Shown in pieces: positions 38,396 through 46,719 of a DNA stretch of 64,000 nt. The notes below the pieces were generated by a model that was not told the DNA's origin, searched no databases, and was given only the letters and a program-made list of their open reading frames with translations. The stretch's first letter is position 1; every line of letters starts with the position of its first letter. The translations under genes and the position numbers were made by a program. This DNA is from Corynebacterium sp. 13CS0277 (GTDB taxonomy: Bacteria; Actinomycetota; Actinomycetes; Mycobacteriales; Mycobacteriaceae): positions 1 to 64,000 of the forward strand of contig NZ_PPDL01000004.1 of the NCBI RefSeq assembly GCF_002994655.1. Reading direction: 5' to 3'.

Positions 38396-38739
38396 TGCAG
38401 TTGTCCTTTCGCGAGGCGGTTTTCCATGTCGCGCAGGCCGGCGATGACTTCATCCGGGTCGGCGCCAAACACCGCGTGCACGAGGAGTACCGTCGGCACC
38501 CCGTCGGCATCGGGTGCGCGCAGCCCAATGCTCATCGTGCCGGGCGTCATCGTGATCGAGGTCGACAGGGCGGCAATGAGCCGGGGGCTGCGTACCCGCA
38601 GCGGGTACTCCACCACGATGGGGCAGTAGCCCATATCGCGGCGCACGGTGCGCTTGAGGATGTCCCACGCGCCGACGTACACCTGGCCAAAAAGCCACAG
38701 TCCGTAGCCCACAGTGTTCACAATCGTGTTGCCTTTCAT
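38392..38739 (-). CDS. mrpE: Na+/H+ antiporter subunit MrpE
   Basis: The 115-residue product has one clear N-terminal hydrophobic segment (NTVGYGLWLFGQVYVGAWDI) and the MnhE core VEYPLRVRSPRLIAALSTSI and TMTPGTMSIGL. It lacks the two first helices of the longest MrpE proteins and so is a short form. It is coupled to mrpD and mrpF by 4-nt overlaps. Confidence 0.88.
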   Translation of the reverse strand: MKGNTIVNTVGYGLWLFGQVYVGAWDILKRTVRRDMGYCPIVVEYPLRVRSPRLIAALSTSITMTPGTMSIGLRAPDADGVPTVLLVHAVFGADPDEVIAGLRDMENRLAKGQLQ

Positions 38740-40208
38740 CGGCCCAGCACCGCCGTCACATAGCCGGGGGTATCCAGCAGGCCGGCGGCGGCCGCCATGG
38801 TGGCGTCCACCATCATGCCCGCGAGGAAGAACATCGCCACACTCACCAGGATCATCACAGCCCCGGGGAGCAACAAGCCCATGCGCACCACCAGGGTCTC
38901 GGGGAACTCTTTGGCGTCCATGTCTTTACCCCAGAACACTTCCCGCCACAGGCGCATCATCGACAGCAGCGCGCCGAAGCTGGCGATCGCGATGACCGCA
39001 ATGACGAGCCCTGCTTGCCAGTTCGCGCCGCGGGCGACCTCGAAAACGATGAAGAGTTTGCCCCACACGCCCGAAAACGGCGGCAAGCCCACAATGGAGA
39101 ACGCGCCCATCGCGAACACGGTCGCCACCAGCGGGTCGCGGCGGCTCAAGCCCGACAGGCGGGTGAATTTGCCCGTGCCGTAGGTTTCCTCAATCGCCCC
39201 GGAGGTCAACACCAGGGAACCCACGGTCACCATGTGGTGCACCATGTAGAAAATGCCGGCGGCCAACGCCCGGCGGGCATCGCCCGAGGTAAACGCCACG
39301 ACGACGAGGATGAACGGCATGCCGTTGACCATCTGGTAGCCGATGACCTGCCGGATGGTGTGCTCCCCGAGGCCGGCGAACGCGCCCACCAGCATCGACG
39401 CCACACACACCGCAATGACCAGCCCGTGGAAGCGGGGGTCGAGGTCGAAAATGACGACGAAGATGCGGAACAGGGCGTACACCGCCACCTTCGTGTGCAA
39501 GCCAGAGAACAACGCCATGACAGCGGGGGAGGTGCCCGGGTAGGTCCGCGGCAGCCACGTGTGCACCGGGAACAGGCCCGCCTTAATCGACAACGCGATG
39601 ACGACGAGCCCCAGCGCCACCGTCACCGGCCCGCCGAGCGCACCCTGGCCGGCCAGGGCAGCAATGTTCGCGGTGCCGGCCGTGGCGTACACAAACACCA
39701 CACCCACCAGCAGAATCGTCGACGTCAACAGGTTGACGAGGACGAACATGCGGCCGCCCGCCAAGCGGCTGAAGGAACCCGTCATCGTGATGAGCCCGTA
39801 GCTGGGCAGCAGCATGACCTCAATGAACACGAAGAGGTTAAACAGGTCGCCGGTGAGCAAGGCGCCACACACACCCGCCGAGAGCATCAACGCCAACGCC
39901 GGATAAAACCGCGCCCGGGTCTCCCCGGCGACGATCGCGAACCAGTTCGCGGCGAACGCCACCACACCCGTCGCCACGAGCATGATGGCGGTGAAACGGT
40001 CGGCGACGAAAGGAATCGCCACCCCACCGTCATACAAGCCCACATTGTGGGCGACGGGCTCCGCGGCGTACGCAAAGAGCACCGCGCCACCGGCCGCAAT
40101 ACCGGCGGGCGCGAGCAGCGCCAGCGCGTCCCGCACCAGCCGCCACGGGGCCACCACCGCGACCGCGGCACACAGCAGGGGAGCCGCCATAAACAAGGGG
40201 AGCAACAT
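38736..40208 (-). CDS. mrpD: Na+/H+ antiporter subunit MrpD
   Basis: The 490-residue polytopic protein is homologous to the NuoM/NuoN-type proton channels. It carries the proton-path regions FIEVMLLPSYGLIT, LFPVHTWLPRTYPGTSPAVM and LFSGLHTKVAVYAL (lysine in helix 8), and HMVTVGSLVLTSGAI. About fourteen helices are visible. The ATG at 40208 shares one base with the mrpC stop (TAATG). Confidence 0.93.
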   Translation of the reverse strand: MLLPLFMAAPLLCAAVAVVAPWRLVRDALALLAPAGIAAGGAVLFAYAAEPVAHNVGLYDGGVAIPFVADRFTAIMLVATGVVAFAANWFAIVAGETRARFYPALALMLSAGVCGALLTGDLFNLFVFIEVMLLPSYGLITMTGSFSRLAGGRMFVLVNLLTSTILLVGVVFVYATAGTANIAALAGQGALGGPVTVALGLVVIALSIKAGLFPVHTWLPRTYPGTSPAVMALFSGLHTKVAVYALFRIFVVIFDLDPRFHGLVIAVCVASMLVGAFAGLGEHTIRQVIGYQMVNGMPFILVVVAFTSGDARRALAAGIFYMVHHMVTVGSLVLTSGAIEETYGTGKFTRLSGLSRRDPLVATVFAMGAFSIVGLPPFSGVWGKLFIVFEVARGANWQAGLVIAVIAIASFGALLSMMRLWREVFWGKDMDAKEFPETLVVRMGLLLPGAVMILVSVAMFFLAGMMVDATMAAAAGLLDTPGYVTAVLGR

Positions 40209-40618
40209 TAGTGGCCTTCCTTCCGGGACGCCAGGCGCGCCCGAAACGACGCGGGATCCAACAACTGGGAGGTACGCCCACGGGTCTCCAGGGGGGACTC
40301 CGACTCCGGGTCCTCCACACTGCGGGTATCGTCACTGCGGCCCAACGCCGCCAACGCCAACATGAACGCCGTCGTCGCCATCGTGATCACAATGGCCGTG
40401 AGCACAAACGCCTGCGGCAGCGGGTCCGCAGCCTCATCCAGCGGGGTGCGGGAGGCAAAGGGCTCGCCCCGCCACGCGCCCACCCCGGCGGCCAAAATAA
40501 TGAGATTTGCGGCGTGGGACAACAAGCCCATGCCGAACACGATGCGCACCATGCCGCGCTGCAGCACGAGGAACACACCGCCGGCGACGAGGATGCCGAT
40601 GGTGATCGGAAGAAACAT
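40208..40618 (-). CDS. mrpC: Na+/H+ antiporter subunit MrpC
   Basis: The 136-residue product is the NuoK-like subunit with three helices: ITIGILVAGGVFLVLQRGMV, FGMGLLSHAANLIILAAGV and PQAFVLTAIVITMATTAFML. The block DPLPQAFVLTAIVI is diagnostic for MrpC. A hydrophilic C-terminal extension of about 38 residues (SDDTRSVEDPESESPLETRG onward) is longer than in most homologues. It starts 3 nt after the mrpA stop. Confidence 0.92.
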   Translation of the reverse strand: MFLPITIGILVAGGVFLVLQRGMVRIVFGMGLLSHAANLIILAAGVGAWRGEPFASRTPLDEAADPLPQAFVLTAIVITMATTAFMLALAALGRSDDTRSVEDPESESPLETRGRTSQLLDPASFRARLASRKEGH

Positions 40619-40621
40619 GCG

Positions 40622-43543
40622 TCAGGACCTTTCGTGCTGGGTGCGAACCACGCCACCGTTGATGCGGGCGGCAGCATCCTCGCCGGCCCAGTCGGCGTAG
40701 CCGTGGGGGCGGAACTCCTCCCCCGGGTGGGCGGGCAGCGGATTACGGCCGTCGCGGGCGAAGGGCAACAGCTCCTGCGTGGAACCGGGGCGCTCCGCGC
40801 CGCCGAGGGCGTTGACCCCGAGGGCCAGCATGCCGATGACGGACATGAACACGCCCACATCGAACACCATCGACGAGGACACATGCTCCGGGCCGATATG
40901 GCCGTGGATGGCGTAGAGGAACGAGCCCTTGACCACCAGGCCCACCAGGCCCGTGCCCAGCGCGGTGAGGATACCGAAGCCCGTCAGCCACAGCGGCCAG
41001 CGCTGCCCCAGCACCGGCCCATCGGCCGGGCGGGCCAAGTAGCCCAACATCAGGGCCGCGCCCGCCACCAGGGCGGCAATGAAGCCACCACCCGGGGCGT
41101 TGTGGCCCCGCATGAAAATCGCGAAGGACGCCACCAACAGCACCGGCACGAGGGGGCGGATGAGCTGGGTCATGGGGATCGAGTTGATCCCCGCCAGGCC
41201 CCACTTCGGGGGATTCGTGCCCCGGGCAAAGGGGTGGCGGGGGATCGAGCCCACCACCGCGGCAATGACAACGCCCGCCATGCCCAGCACGCTGAGCTCG
41301 CCCATGGTATCCAGGGCGCGGAACTCCACCAGGATCGTGTTGACAATGTTGTCGCCCCCGGAGATCTCCGGGGCGTTGTTCAGGTACCACATCGCCAGTT
41401 CGGGGCGCTCGTTGCGGCCCATCATCGTCCACACCGCCAACCCGGCGGCCACACCCATGCCGCAGGCCAGTGCCGCGGCCACCAGGGTGTGGCGGCGGCC
41501 CGCCGGCTTGAAGTTCGCCGGCTGGAAGCGCACCACCAGCATGATGATGACGACGACGAGGAGCTCCACCATGAACTGGGTGAGCGCCACATCCGGCGCC
41601 CCCAACAGCAGAATCTGCAAGGTCACGCCCACCCCGGCGACGCCGAGGAGAATCGCGGCAAACATGCGGTTTTTCGTCCGCACCAAGCCCAGCGTCGCGA
41701 GCGCCACAATGAGCAGCGCGACTCCGTCGCCCCACTGGGTGGAGTTCGGGATGCGGGGCGCCATGGGCACCCCATCGATGCCCGGGTTGATGGCCACCCA
41801 CGTCGCCAACGCCAGCACCACCAGCAGCGGATAGGTCATGTGACGCACCGGGGAGAAGGAGTTCGCCATCTGGGCGCACACCCGACCCCAGCGGCTCAGC
41901 AGCTTCAGGCCCGCCTGGAGCAGGGAATTGCCGGAGAACGGCAAAAACTCGTGCCCATCGACCAGGGAGTAAATCCCCCGGCGGATGGCGATGCCGACGC
42001 AGCCCAGCACGATGACCGCGGTGGAAATCATCAGCGGGGTCGTCACCCCGTGCCACAGCGCCAAGTGCATGTGCGGCCGGGAGATCACCGTGCCGACGAG
42101 CGCATCGATCGGCTCATCGTAGGCGCCGAGGAACGCCACCGCCGGCAAGCTGAGCACACCCGGCAGGGCCGCCGGCAGCCACAACGACACCGGGGCCTCA
42201 CGGACCTCGCTCATGTCGCGCGGCCCATCCACAAAGGCGCCCAGCACCAGGCGGGCCGAATACGTGAACGTGAGCAGCGCGCCCACACCCGCGGCGACGA
42301 GGAGCACCACGATGCCGGCGTGCGCGATCGGGGCCTGCTCAAAGGCCTCGAGCATGCCCTCCTTCGACACGAAACCCAACAGCGGGGGCACTGCCGCCAT
42401 CGACAACGCGCCAAAGATCACGGAGACAAAGGTGAACGGCATCTGCTTGTACAGCTTGCCGAGGCGGCGCACGTCACGGCTGCCCGCCTGGTGGTCAATG
42501 ACACCAATGAGCATGAACAGGGAGGACTTGAACAACGCGTGGGCGGCCGTGTGCACCACCGCCGCACCCAGGGCGAACGGGGTGCCCACACCAATGGTGG
42601 TGACAATCCAGCCGAGGTGCGACACCGTCGAATACGCCGTCAACTTCTTCAGGTCGGTCTTCTGCACCGCGAACAGCGACGCCATGACCGCCGTCGTCAT
42701 ACCCGTGGCGATGAGCAACACATTCCACACGTGGTTGTCGTGGAACACCGTACTCATCCGCAGCAGCAGGTACACGCCCGCCTTCACCACGGCCGCGGCG
42801 TGCAGGAACGCACTGACCGGCGTGGCCGCAGCCATGGCCTCCGGAAGCCAGAAATGGAACGGCAGCTGGGCAGCCTTCGTGAAGCCTGCCAGCGCGAACA
42901 GCACTGCCAGCGTCGTGGTGAGCGCCGGGCGCTGCACCCAAAACTGCGAGTCCAAGATTCCCTGCAGGCTCGTCGTGCCGGCCGCCGTCGCAGAGATCGC
43001 CAACGCGATGAGCAGCAACAGCCCGCCCGTGAACGTGAGGATGAGGGTGCGGTACGACCCGGCCTCACCGCCGGAACCCGCGCGCGCGATGAGCAGGAAG
43101 GAACCGATCGACACCAGCTCCCACGCAATGAACAGCAAGGTGACATCGTTGGCCAGCACCAGCAGCAGCACGCCCAGCATGAAGCCCGACATGATGACAT
43201 AAAAACTGCCGTTGCCGTGGCCGCGATGCAGGTAGGCTGCCGAATAGACGAACACCACCGCGCCGATCGTGAGCGCCAGCAGGGCGAAGAATGCGCCCAA
43301 CGCGTCCGCCCTTAACGCAAACGAGGCATCCATCCCGGAGGCGACGAAACTCGGCACCCACACCCGGGAGAACTCCAGGGCGTTGCCCCGCAGAATGCCA
43401 GGCATCTGGGAACCCAAGGCCACCGCAGCCGCCGCATAGATAGCGGCCAGCGGATACCCGGCCCGCCGATCGAACAACGCCACCGCTAGCGGGGACAGCA
43501 CAAAAGCCACCCCCGCCAACACAATCGGCGTCACAGCACTCAT
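40622..43543 (-). CDS. mrpA: Na+/H+ antiporter subunit MrpA fused to MrpB
   Basis: The 973-residue product is the large antiporter subunit. It has the NuoL-like proton channel (LLFIAWELVSIGSFLLIA; FHFWLPEAMAAATPVSAFLH; LMLIGVIDHQAGSRDVRRLG), the MrpA-specific C-terminal helices (APDVALTQFMVELLVVVIIM), and then an MrpB domain in the same chain (LVPVLLVASFAIFMRGHNAP, GGGFIAALVAGAALML, and AIHGHIGPEHVSSSMVFDVG). A hydrophilic tail follows. The fused A-B arrangement replaces the separate mrpB gene. It is first in the operon mrpA-C-D-E-F-G, read from a region shared with the divergent 43664 gene. Confidence 0.95.
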   Translation of the reverse strand: MSAVTPIVLAGVAFVLSPLAVALFDRRAGYPLAAIYAAAAVALGSQMPGILRGNALEFSRVWVPSFVASGMDASFALRADALGAFFALLALTIGAVVFVYSAAYLHRGHGNGSFYVIMSGFMLGVLLLVLANDVTLLFIAWELVSIGSFLLIARAGSGGEAGSYRTLILTFTGGLLLLIALAISATAAGTTSLQGILDSQFWVQRPALTTTLAVLFALAGFTKAAQLPFHFWLPEAMAAATPVSAFLHAAAVVKAGVYLLLRMSTVFHDNHVWNVLLIATGMTTAVMASLFAVQKTDLKKLTAYSTVSHLGWIVTTIGVGTPFALGAAVVHTAAHALFKSSLFMLIGVIDHQAGSRDVRRLGKLYKQMPFTFVSVIFGALSMAAVPPLLGFVSKEGMLEAFEQAPIAHAGIVVLLVAAGVGALLTFTYSARLVLGAFVDGPRDMSEVREAPVSLWLPAALPGVLSLPAVAFLGAYDEPIDALVGTVISRPHMHLALWHGVTTPLMISTAVIVLGCVGIAIRRGIYSLVDGHEFLPFSGNSLLQAGLKLLSRWGRVCAQMANSFSPVRHMTYPLLVVLALATWVAINPGIDGVPMAPRIPNSTQWGDGVALLIVALATLGLVRTKNRMFAAILLGVAGVGVTLQILLLGAPDVALTQFMVELLVVVIIMLVVRFQPANFKPAGRRHTLVAAALACGMGVAAGLAVWTMMGRNERPELAMWYLNNAPEISGGDNIVNTILVEFRALDTMGELSVLGMAGVVIAAVVGSIPRHPFARGTNPPKWGLAGINSIPMTQLIRPLVPVLLVASFAIFMRGHNAPGGGFIAALVAGAALMLGYLARPADGPVLGQRWPLWLTGFGILTALGTGLVGLVVKGSFLYAIHGHIGPEHVSSSMVFDVGVFMSVIGMLALGVNALGGAERPGSTQELLPFARDGRNPLPAHPGEEFRPHGYADWAGEDAAARINGGVVRTQHERS

Positions 43544-43583
43544 GACGACATCACACCTGAAGACAACAGTCGGGAAAAAGACA

Positions 43584-43635
43584 TACTTAACCCCACGTTA
43601 CCGGCGCGCCCCACGGTGTGCCTACTTAACCCCAC
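43584..43635. repeat. Direct repeats in the mrp divergent promoter region
   Basis: The 13-mer TACTTAACCCCAC occurs at 43584-43596 and 43623-43635 in the 120-bp gap between mrpA and the divergent membrane-protein gene. The two copies are 39 bp apart in the same orientation. They are candidate binding sites for a shared regulator; the TTAAC cores could alternatively be promoter elements. Confidence 0.5.
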
Positions 43636-43663
43636 CCGCCGGACACAAGTAAGTTTTGCAGAC

Positions 43664-45058
43664 ATGAGCCCCGATGTTGCCACCCCCACCCGCACCGCCG
43701 CCCTCACCCGCAGGGCGGGCCTCGGGCTGCTCGTCCTCGGCCCCACCCTCGCCGGTGCGGTCCTCATGAGCGGCGTGTCTATGCACACCGCCTGGGCGCC
43801 CGAGGAAGCCGCCGCCCCCGCCCCCGCAGGTGACGCCGCCGCCTGGGTCGATGCCCGCCGCGCCGCCGGCCAAGCCTCCACCCAGGCAGGCTTCCTCATC
43901 ACCGGCTCCGCGGAGCTCGCGAGCGGGGCCGCCGAGCTCAACGCCCGCGCCGAAGAACTCCAGCCCGGCATCACCCAACTCGCCGACGGGGCGAAACAAC
44001 TCAACCAGGGCTTGGTCGAACTCCAGGCAGGCACCGGGCAGCTCGGGGACGGTGCGGTGAAAGTCGCCGACGGTGTTGACGGTGCGGTGGAAAAAGTCCA
44101 AGGCTTAGTCGCCGTCCAGATGCAAGTCATCAGCGCCGTCGACAACATCGACAAACAGCTGGAGAAATCCACCGACCCCCGCGCACCCCAGTGGCGCAAA
44201 CAACTCGCCGACCTCAGGGCGGAAGCCGCCAAACTTGGCATCAACGGCGACATGGTCGACCAGCTCGCCGAACTGCGCAGCGGCACCCGCGAACTCGCCA
44301 ACCAGCTCGCCGTCCCCGGCTACGCCTACCACGACGGCATCTACCAAGCCGCCGAAGGCACCAAGCAGCTTGTGGCCGGCACCACCCAACTCGACGAGGG
44401 AACGGCCGCCGCCCTGGAGGGCATCGCCCAACTCGCCGAGGGGGCGGCGAAGGTCGACCAGATGGCTCAGCGCACCCGCGACGACGCTGCGGCCGTCACC
44501 CGGGCCATGCCCGCCGTCACCACCGCCGAAGAACCCGACACCCCCACCCGCAGCCTCGCGCCGCTCATCGCCTTCCTCCTCGCCGCCGCCGTGTGTGTCG
44601 GCGCGGCCGCCCGCTTCGGCTGGGGCACCCTCGGCGTGGCCGCCATCGGCATCGCCGCACTCTTCGCCATCGGCAGCGGACTCGACTCCACGGGGCTGGC
44701 GTTGGCCGCCATCGTCATCGTGCTCACCACCGTGACCGCAGGCCTCGTCGGCCGCGTCCTCGGCCGCGGCGCCATGTACGCCAGCCTGCTGGTCCAAACG
44801 GCGATCACCGGGCACGTGTGGGCGGCCGCCGCCGGCGCCGACGTGGCCGGCTGGAAACACACCCTCGCCACCCTCATGCCGTTGAACTACGCCGTCGACG
44901 CGCTCGTTGCCGTCGGCAACTCCGGCTCCACCCAACACATCGCGATCAGCTGTGGCGTGCTGGCCGCCACCGCGGTCCTCGCGCTCATCGCCGGTAGGTT
45001 CGTCACCACCAGGGACGAGAGCGCCAGCGACACGACCGCGGTGGCGTCGGCTTCTTAA
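43664..45058 (+). CDS. YhgE/Pip-like membrane protein with coiled repeats
   Basis: The 464-residue product has an N-terminal membrane helix (LGLLVLGPTLAGAVLMSGVS), a large extracytoplasmic region (about 45-300) with repeated short helices of the type ELASGAAELNARAEELQPG, ITQLADGAKQLNQGLVELQ and GTTQLDEGTAAALEGI, and a C-terminal set of five or six membrane helices (from about 305). This is the layout of YhgE/Pip-family proteins, some linked to ESX secretion or phage infection in Gram-positive bacteria. The coiled repeats suggest an elongated stalk. No esx gene is nearby. It is divergent from mrpA and may share regulation through the 13-mer repeats. The start at 43664 lacks a strong ribosome binding site. 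Confidence 0.72.
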   Translation: MSPDVATPTRTAALTRRAGLGLLVLGPTLAGAVLMSGVSMHTAWAPEEAAAPAPAGDAAAWVDARRAAGQASTQAGFLITGSAELASGAAELNARAEELQPGITQLADGAKQLNQGLVELQAGTGQLGDGAVKVADGVDGAVEKVQGLVAVQMQVISAVDNIDKQLEKSTDPRAPQWRKQLADLRAEAAKLGINGDMVDQLAELRSGTRELANQLAVPGYAYHDGIYQAAEGTKQLVAGTTQLDEGTAAALEGIAQLAEGAAKVDQMAQRTRDDAAAVTRAMPAVTTAEEPDTPTRSLAPLIAFLLAAAVCVGAAARFGWGTLGVAAIGIAALFAIGSGLDSTGLALAAIVIVLTTVTAGLVGRVLGRGAMYASLLVQTAITGHVWAAAAGADVAGWKHTLATLMPLNYAVDALVAVGNSGSTQHIAISCGVLAATAVLALIAGRFVTTRDESASDTTAVASAS

Positions 45059-45114
45059 CCGGGCGGGAATTGCCCCGGGGTGCCCCAGGCCCGCGGGGTG
45101 GGGGAGAAAAGCAA

Positions 45115-45147
45115 AAATCGGGCTGGTAGAAACTACCAGCCCGATTT
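45115..45147. terminator. Terminator between 43664 gene and tRNA-Pro
   Basis: AAATCGGGCTGGTAG pairs perfectly with CTACCAGCCCGATTT around AAA. The A/T ends give U-tracts in both directions, so it can end both the tRNA-Pro transcript and the plus-strand gene. Confidence 0.9.
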
Positions 45148-45151
45148 CTCT

Positions 45152-45228
<77 letters not shown>

Positions 45229-45277
45229 GCTACCCGGAAAAATATAGCGTGCCCGCCACGACTATGCAAAACCCCAG

Positions 45278-46141
45278 CTAGCGTGCCGTGAGTGTGAGCA
45301 GCGTTGCGGTCGGCGGGCAGAACGTCCGCACCGGCGCATAGCGGGAGGTGCCCAACCCGCTGGAGACGTGCAGATACATGTCCCCGTGGCGGTGCAGCCC
45401 CTGGGCGCGGGCCGGATCCAACCCGCAGTTCGTCACGATCGCCCGCCCGCCGGGCAGACACAGCTGCCCGCCGTGCGTGTGGCCTGAGAGCACCAGGTCG
45501 TAGCCGTCGGCGGCGAAACGATCCAACACCCGCGGCTCCGGGGCGTGGCTCAACCCGATCGCCACATCGGCGTCCGGGTTCGGCGGCCCCGCAATCGTGT
45601 CGTAGTCGTCGAGATCGTGGTGGGCGTCATCCACGCCCGCCAGCGCCAGGCGCACCCCGCCCGTGGCGAACTCGACGCGGCGGTGGGTGGCGTCCTCCCA
45701 GCCGCGCTCCTTGAACGCGGCCCGCATCCCCTCCCAGGGGAGCTTTTCTTCCGATACGGGGCGCTTCCGGCCCAGCAGGTAGCCCACCGGGTTGACGGGG
45801 CGGGGGCCGAAGTAGTCGTTCGAGCCGAACACAAACACCCCGGGGAACTGGAACAGCGGGTCGAGGGCGCGCAGCACCCCCGGCACCGCATCCGCCGCGC
45901 CCAAGTTATCGCCCGTGTTGACCACCAGGTCGGGCTCCAGGCGGGCCAGGTCCGCCACCCACTGCTGCTTGGCCTTCTGCTCGTCCAGCATGTGCAGGTC
46001 ACTGATGTGCAGCACCCGCAACTGTCCGGACGCAAGCACCGGGGCGGTGGCCTCGAGGAGGCGGAAGTGTCCTGTCGCCCGGTAGCCGGTGTACACGGCG
46101 GCGGCGAGGGCACTGGCGGCGGCAAGAATCGGGGCCTTCAT
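45278..46141 (-). CDS. Metallophosphoesterase, membrane-linked
   Basis: The 287-residue product has one N-terminal hydrophobic segment (ILAAASALAAAVYTGY) and a calcineurin-like metallophosphoesterase domain: HISDLHMLDEQ, NTGDNLG, GSNDYFGPR, LSHAPEP and LSGHTHGGQL supply the bimetal ligands. Related proteins (YaeI-like) cleave phosphodiesters or lipid-linked substrates; the true substrate is unknown. The ATG at 46141 fits the N-terminal helix; a second in-frame ATG lies at 46150. It is divergent from the YqeY gene with a 31-bp gap. Confidence 0.85.
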   Translation of the reverse strand: MKAPILAAASALAAAVYTGYRATGHFRLLEATAPVLASGQLRVLHISDLHMLDEQKAKQQWVADLARLEPDLVVNTGDNLGAADAVPGVLRALDPLFQFPGVFVFGSNDYFGPRPVNPVGYLLGRKRPVSEEKLPWEGMRAAFKERGWEDATHRRVEFATGGVRLALAGVDDAHHDLDDYDTIAGPPNPDADVAIGLSHAPEPRVLDRFAADGYDLVLSGHTHGGQLCLPGGRAIVTNCGLDPARAQGLHRHGDMYLHVSSGLGTSRYAPVRTFCPPTATLLTLTAR

Positions 46142-46172
46142 TCCCCCCATGCTAGCGGGTAGGGTGGCACAC

Positions 46173-46631
46173 ATGAGTGAGATTCGCGACGGCCTCCGCG
46201 CCGACCTGGCAGCCGCCATGAAGGCGGGCGACAAGACCCGCACCGGCACCATCCGCATGCTGCTGTCCGCCATCATGGTGGAAGAAACCCAGGGTGCGGC
46301 CCACGACATCACCGCCGAGGAATTCCTCAAGGTGGTCGCCCGGGAAGCGAAGAAGCGCCGCGAGTCTGCGGTGATCTACACCGAGGCTGGCCGCGAGGAG
46401 CTCGCCGCCCAGGAGACCGCCGAGGCGGAGGTGCTGGAAACCTACCTGCCCGCCCAGATGAGCGACGCGGAGGTCGACGCCATGGTCGCCGCCATCGTTG
46501 CCGAGGTGGCCGGCGACGAGGCCCCGTCGATGGCGATGATGGGGCAGGTCATGAAGGTCGCTCAGGCGAAGGCCGCGGGCGCTGTCGATGGCAAGCGCCT
46601 GTCGACGGCGGTGCGCGCCGCACTGTCCTAA
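46173..46631 (+). CDS. GatB/YqeY domain protein
   Basis: The 152-residue protein matches the YqeY family: RDGLRADLAAAMKAGDKTRT, IRMLLSAIMVEETQG, AREAKKRRESAVIYTEAGR, ETYLPAQMSDAEVDAMV and AKAAGAVDGKRLSTAVRAAL. YqeY resembles the tRNA-interacting tail of GatB, but its role is not known. TAGGGT stands exactly 7 nt before the ATG and no ribosome binding site is visible, so the mRNA is probably leaderless. Confidence 0.92.
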   Translation: MSEIRDGLRADLAAAMKAGDKTRTGTIRMLLSAIMVEETQGAAHDITAEEFLKVVAREAKKRRESAVIYTEAGREELAAQETAEAEVLETYLPAQMSDAEVDAMVAAIVAEVAGDEAPSMAMMGQVMKVAQAKAAGAVDGKRLSTAVRAALS

Positions 46632-46662
46632 CGCCCTCACGCACGACCCCTGACACCAACGA

Positions 46663-46697
46663 CGACCCCGCACGGACACGCATGCCGTGCGGGGTCG
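46663..46697. terminator. Bidirectional terminator between YqeY and PBP genes
   Basis: CGACCCCGCACGG and CCGTGCGGGGTCG form a perfect 13-bp stem with a 9-nt loop between two convergent genes. No long U-run, but location and strength support termination in both directions. Confidence 0.75.
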
Positions 46698-46719
46698 GCG
46701 TGCGCCGTGGGGTGCGGGG

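Noticed and set aside
40211-43315. A plus-strand open frame of about 1030 codons opposite mrpA and mrpC
   Set aside because: The translation is Arg/His/Gln-rich, the typical mirror of hydrophobic genes with C/G third positions, and mrpA/mrpC are unmistakable on the other strand.
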